From: Symbiodinium natans
Taxonomy: Eukaryota > Sar > Dinophyceae > Suessiales > Symbiodiniaceae
DNA length: 64,000 nt
Direction of reading: 5' to 3'
Assembly: GCA_905221605.1 (NCBI GenBank)
Contig: CAJNDS010002625.1
Span: 274,706 to 338,705 of the forward strand
Shown here: positions 60,470 to 64,000 of the stretch, in pieces
Position numbering within the stretch: the stretch's first letter is position 1
Layout of the letters: the number at the start of each line of letters is the position of its first letter
Notes under the pieces: generated by a model
Told to the model about the DNA's origin: nothing
What the model saw: the letters and a program-made list of their open reading frames with translations, nothing else
The model's database searches: none
Position numbers and translations under genes: made by a program

Positions 60470-61174
60470 TTGTTGAATCTCTTCTCTCTTCGCATTCGTA
60501 GGGTTTGGGGAGGACTTAGACATTTGTTATATGTTGCCTTTTTGTATATTCGAGAACATTTCTTCAGTATTGAAAATCTTCATCGCAAGAAGGTGAATAT
60601 TCGATTCGGATAATTTTCGATTACAATGAGATCTCCAGCGTATAATTGTTGCTCACCATATTTCATTATCGGGATAATTACTGAGACTAGACGGGGTATA
60701 GAATTTGATCCTTTGCTCTCCATAGAGGTTTTTTCCTACGATTATGAATTATTCGATGCAGGTCTCTTAATTGTTAGTAATTGCTAGTAAGCTGAACGAT
60801 TTATTACGCTGCATTTAGCTTGATTCATTATTTAATGATGGGGATCTCTTGTATAGTTTTTGGGTGATTAGATATCTCATCTTTCTGGTTCGGGATGGTG
60901 ATGGGTCTTTCTCCATTAAGGATGAGATGAATTGATACCCTATTATTGGCAGACGTTTCATTCGCCGCCGTGGAGGGGTTGTCGAGTTCTGCATTCTTGC
61001 TGGGGGGGGGATTGATTGCGTCTCTTGTGGTGCGTGCAATCCGAAAGTTCGGTATTTACAATGCTTTTTGGTCTTTGTTTTATCCGTGGTGTTGGCGATG
61101 TTCGTCTAATTCGCGTTTTTTTCGTCTTTTTCAGCATTTGACGGAAAACGTTGTTTTGTTTTTTTGGGTGGGTG

Positions 61175-61175
<1 letters not shown>
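60470..61175. other. AT-rich stretch; no gene seen
   Basis: Composition changes sharply from the GC-richer exons to its left. No motif is recognised in any frame. Confidence 0.4.
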
Positions 61176-61205
<30 letters not shown>

Positions 61206-61208
61206 CGG
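61176..61208. repeat. poly-G tract (~27 bp)
   Basis: GTGCGGGG... an uninterrupted G-run, able to form a G-quadruplex. It may also be of uncertain length in assemblies. Confidence 0.95.
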
Positions 61209-61384
61209 GACGGTGAGATTTTCATTTTTTTCGAAACCTCGGGGGTTACGATATTTTCAATACTTTTTGATAGTTTTTTCATATTATGAATATATCCCCA
61301 TAAAAGGCTACGGGCTCGACCCTATTTTCGCTCTGCGGCCGCCCTGTCGGTTGCCCCGCCTCCTCTTCCGGTCAATTTGGCTGC

Positions 61385-61745
61385 TTGTGAGGGCCTTGCA
61401 GGGGGATCCGGAAAATTCCGAGAATTTTTAAGCTTATTGGCTAAAAACCCCTAGGAATTTTGGGAATCACCCGGATCTGAAAATTCCCGGAATTTTCGGA
61501 ATCACCCGGATTGAGGTTTAGGCTTTCCGGGTTGGATTTAAGGTTCCAGCGCAACAGTGATGACGTGGGTGCCCCTTCACCTTCAAGGAAATCTTCAAGG
61601 AATCTCTTGGTCCAGGGTAGTTCCGATGACGGTCGCCGCCCGCCAGCTGTTCAAGGGGGTTCGGCCTCACGATCACATATCAGCAACAATCCTAGGAATT
61701 TAAAATTCCGGGAATTTTCGGGATCCCCCGAGTTCAGGGTTTTAC
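61385..61745. repeat. AATTCCGGAATT-type palindromic repeats
   Basis: GAAAATTCCCGGAATTTTCGG and variants recur near 61405, 61450, 61480 and 61705, with CACCCGGAT spacers. A related set (AAATTTTCCGGAAATTTCTGG) lies at 62748-63025. Confidence 0.75.
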
Positions 61746-61935
61746 GCTTTACGGTGTAGGGTTTTGGGGTTTAGTAGAAATTGTATAGGGTTTGTGTCCG
61801 GAGTTTTGTCGTGTTTTGGGGGGTCTTGTATTTTGCTTTTGCTGGAATGGTTTGGGTTCTGTCGGGTGTGGTGGGTTTTGGGGTGCTGAGGGGTTGGGGC
61901 TGAAAGGCTGGGTTTTGGGGGGCTTTCCCGAATGC

Positions 61936-62467
61936 CCGTGGTGGTGGTCCGTGGTCCCGTGGTGGTTCGTCGTGGTGGTCCCACAGCGTGGTGGTGGTCC
62001 CGTGGTGGTGGTGCTCCTTTGGTGGTGGTGGTCCTGTGGTGGTGGTCTGTCGTGGTGGTGGCGGTGTCCGTGGTGGTGGTGGTGGTGGTGGTGGTGGTGG
62101 TCCCTGGTGGCCGTGGTGGTGGTCCCGTGGTGGTCCCATGGTGGTGGCCGTGGTGGTGGTCCCGTGGTGGTTGTCTCGTGGTGGTGGTCCCATGGTGGTG
62201 GTCTCGTGGTGGTGGTCCCATGGTGGTGGTCTCGTGGTGGTGGTCCCGTGGTGGTGGTCCTGTGTGGTGGTGGTCCCGTGGTGGTGGTCCGCGGCGGTGG
62301 TCCGTGGTGGTTGGTCCGTGGTGGTGGTCCGTGGCGGGGGTCCGTGCGGGTGGTCTGTGTTGGTGGTCGTGGTGGAGGTCTCGTGGTGGTGGTCTGTGGT
62401 GGTGGTCTCGTGGTGGTGGTCTTGTGGTGGTGGTCTCGTGGTGGTGGTCTCGTGGTGGTGGTCCGTG
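61936..62467. repeat. GTGGTGGTCCC minisatellite
   Basis: About forty diverged units of GTGGTGGTC(C/T)C/G. It gives long Val/Trp/Gly frames on + and His/Thr/Pro frames on -, all artefacts. Confidence 0.95.
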
Positions 62468-62747
62468 GTTTATGTTATGTCATATTTTACGATGAATATG
62501 ATAGTTTTCTATATTCGGGATCGTGATTCTTATTAGTTTGTTTTTTGCTTTTTGTTGTATTGGTTTGGGTTTTGTCGGGTGCGGTGGAGATGGGTTGTTT
62601 TGGGGTGGGAGGGGCTGGGGCTGAAGGATTGAGGGGATTGTGGGGAAGGCCGAGGGCTTGGATTTGGGGTTGTGGGTGAGGGATTGGGATATTATTATGG
62701 TCAAATAAGCATTATGCGGTACGTCACGCCTCGGAGCGCTCCAACCC
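62468..62747. other. no gene seen
   Basis: G/T-rich with TTTTGGGGTGGGAGGGGCTGG-like runs related to 61.74-61.93 kb, suggesting the flanks of the minisatellite are a duplicated sequence (GGTTTGGGTTNTGTCGGGTG at 61849 and 62564). Confidence 0.5.
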
Positions 62748-63030
62748 CAAAATTTTCCGGAAATTTCTGGACCCCGGCGAGCAAGCCACTTTGGCTTACC
62801 CGGGACCAAAATTTTTGGAAAATTTTGGGGCCTGGGCTGTGTCCTTTGAAAGGCTAGGCTTCTTCAATGGCCGCAAGCCGGATTCGTTCCCCTAAATTTC
62901 TGGAAAATTTCTGGTTCCGGGTAGCCTGAAGCCTCGATCTCTAAATTTCTGGAAAATTTACTTCATCGCTTTCCTAAATTTCCCGAAAATTTATACACCC
63001 AAAATTTTCAGGAAATTTAGGAAATGGATA
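62748..63030. repeat. AAATTTTCCGGAAATTT-type palindromic repeats
   Basis: CAAAATTTTCCGGAAATTTC, CTAAATTTCTGGAAAATTT (twice) and AAATTTCCCGAAAATTT. Compare 61385-61745. Confidence 0.75.
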
Positions 63031-63620
63031 TAGCCTTCTTATCTTGGATGCCCGTATTCTTGTTGCATGAATTAGAACGTATGTCGTGGTTAAGCGGAGT
63101 ATAGCTCGGGGCATTAGAGCGCATGTCACGGGCAAACGTAACACAATTCGGGAATACATTGAGGACGGGCTTGCCCCCAAACCCACCGAAGCCGCATGGA
63201 GCCGCATGGAGCCGAATGGATCCGTGTGAAGACGTATGGAACTTACACTTCCCACCTCGCGCGTGCCAGCAGGTCCCTTCCGATTAACTTTGTGAGGTCG
63301 ACGTTAGAGGCATGGGCTATTGCAACGGAATGCGTTGAAGGATCTCTTTTCAGGTGTTAGTTTTCGCTGCCCATGGCCGAAGGCACGAAGCGTAGGGCAT
63401 GATTCTAGCATGGCTTTTGTTTTCAAGCTTCCCAATGCTCGCAACACGTCGTGCAAGTGTAGCTGAAACATGGCAGCAGGCATCTTGGCTTTATCTGCAA
63501 GGGCTCAGAGCACTGAATCTCTGGATCTTCTGAATATGAACCTTCCCTACGATTGCAAGATATTTGCAGAATCCATGCCGCCCATTTTGTCTCGGGCTTG
63601 CGTATCAGCCAGGTCGTATC
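63031..63620. other. no confident gene
   Basis: CCGCATGGAGCCGCATGGAGCCGAATGGATCCG at 63191-63223 is a short tandem repeat. The + frame 63553-63789 overlaps a better-looking frame described next. Confidence 0.35.
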
Positions 63621-63624
63621 TGAT

Positions 63625-64000
63625 TTTTACGCTGCTCGCCGTCTAGCTGGACCCCGAAATCGGGGCAACGCTTCCCGGCAGGCCGGACGTGTCACGGTGG
63701 GAACACTGCTAGCCGAACATGGGGCTTGTGGGATTCATTTGCGCCCGAATTCCGGGAAGACTTCCGTATCCGGTACCCCGACGTTGTAGCCGAACAGCTC
63801 TCCTTGCAGCATTTGCAAGAATGCTTGGCGAGGAGTGGGAAAATTACTGCCGATTATGGGTTTCCACTACCCCGAGCTTTTAATGCGGATGCTCTCCGAA
63901 CACGCGAGTTGCGCGCAGAACGAAATTATGACCCTACGCACGAAGAAAGCGAGGCCGCTCGCATGGCGACGTTCATGCATGATTATCCCGAACAATTGTA
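63625..64000 (+). CDS. PIF1/Helitron-type helicase-like ORF, cut by the window edge
   Basis: A + frame with no stop from about 63625 to the end reads LWDSFAPEFREDFRIRYPDV, then LSLQHLQECLARSGKITADY, GFPLPRAFNADALRTRELRA and ERNYDPTHEESEAARMATFM. The order LW...F...ED, LxxxxxxLxxxGkxxxDYGfPxP, RELxxExxYDxxxxxxxAxxM resembles the segment just before the Walker A site of PIF1-like helicases carried by Helitron elements. The Walker A site itself would lie beyond the window. There is no start codon and upstream domains are not recognisable, so it may be a decayed copy or an exon. Confidence 0.45.

Noticed and set aside
60215-60523. 102-codon minus-strand ORF
   Set aside because: It looks protein-like, but the + frame across the same bases is at least as good and agrees with the strand of every other gene. 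Left open rather than called.
61742-62536. ORFs up to 244 codons in the GGT minisatellite
   Set aside because: Val/Trp/Gly and His/Thr/Pro repeats are direct translations of the minisatellite.

Overview
The window looks like nuclear DNA of a dinoflagellate, probably Symbiodiniaceae-like (inference). The evidence is: every recognisable gene lies on the + strand, as in unidirectional dinoflagellate gene arrays; genes are cut into many short exons; exon chains rebuilt from conserved families need GC and GA 5' splice sites as well as GT, a known dinoflagellate trait; TTTAGGG telomere-type repeats are scattered through introns; and possible spliced-leader acceptor AGs lie a few bases upstream of two start codons. 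I saw no rRNA, tRNA, CRISPR array or bacterial-type operon. Most exons begin without ATG, so plain ORF calling misses them.

Layout. 0.9-5.05 kb: exons of an unidentified gene with an SH3-like segment and coiled coil. 5.1-18.2 kb: almost entirely repeats, including a 3.6 kb AT-rich satellite in two mirror-image arms (7.9-11.56 kb), diverged CT/GA-rich tandem repeats (11.6-17.4 kb) and TA-rich microsatellites. 18.5-20.95 kb: multi-pass membrane protein with the GFLYxGFEP / YYFE / RKV module. 21.06-33.2 kb: a 12 kb SLC11/NRAMP metal transporter gene in at least nine exons; its ~8.6 kb second intron holds a CAA/CAG tract, a second mirrored satellite, coding-like nested exons and small inverted-repeat elements. 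33.5-37.9 kb: unidentified exons and then a membrane-anchored cyclophilin-like protein. 38.2-44.3 kb: several unidentified exon clusters, one with an RIIa-like dimerisation motif. 45.4-46.6 kb: single-exon secreted esterase of the feruloyl esterase/PHB depolymerase type. 47.2-52.6 kb: more exon clusters, including a cysteine-repeat exon between telomere-like tracts. 53.0-58.85 kb: a Ser/Thr protein kinase gene in at least eight exons. 59-64 kb: mostly repeats with a few coding-like pieces, and at the right edge an open frame resembling the N-terminal part of a PIF1/Helitron-type helicase.

The genes share no obvious pathway: metal-ion import, a receptor-like membrane protein, protein folding, polysaccharide or ester hydrolysis and kinase signalling simply sit in one co-directional array. 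What is most unusual is the intron content: telomere-like tracts next to splice junctions, three families of ~90-140 bp inverted-repeat elements found only in non-coding DNA (one ends exactly at a splice acceptor), and kilobase satellites arranged as mirror images.
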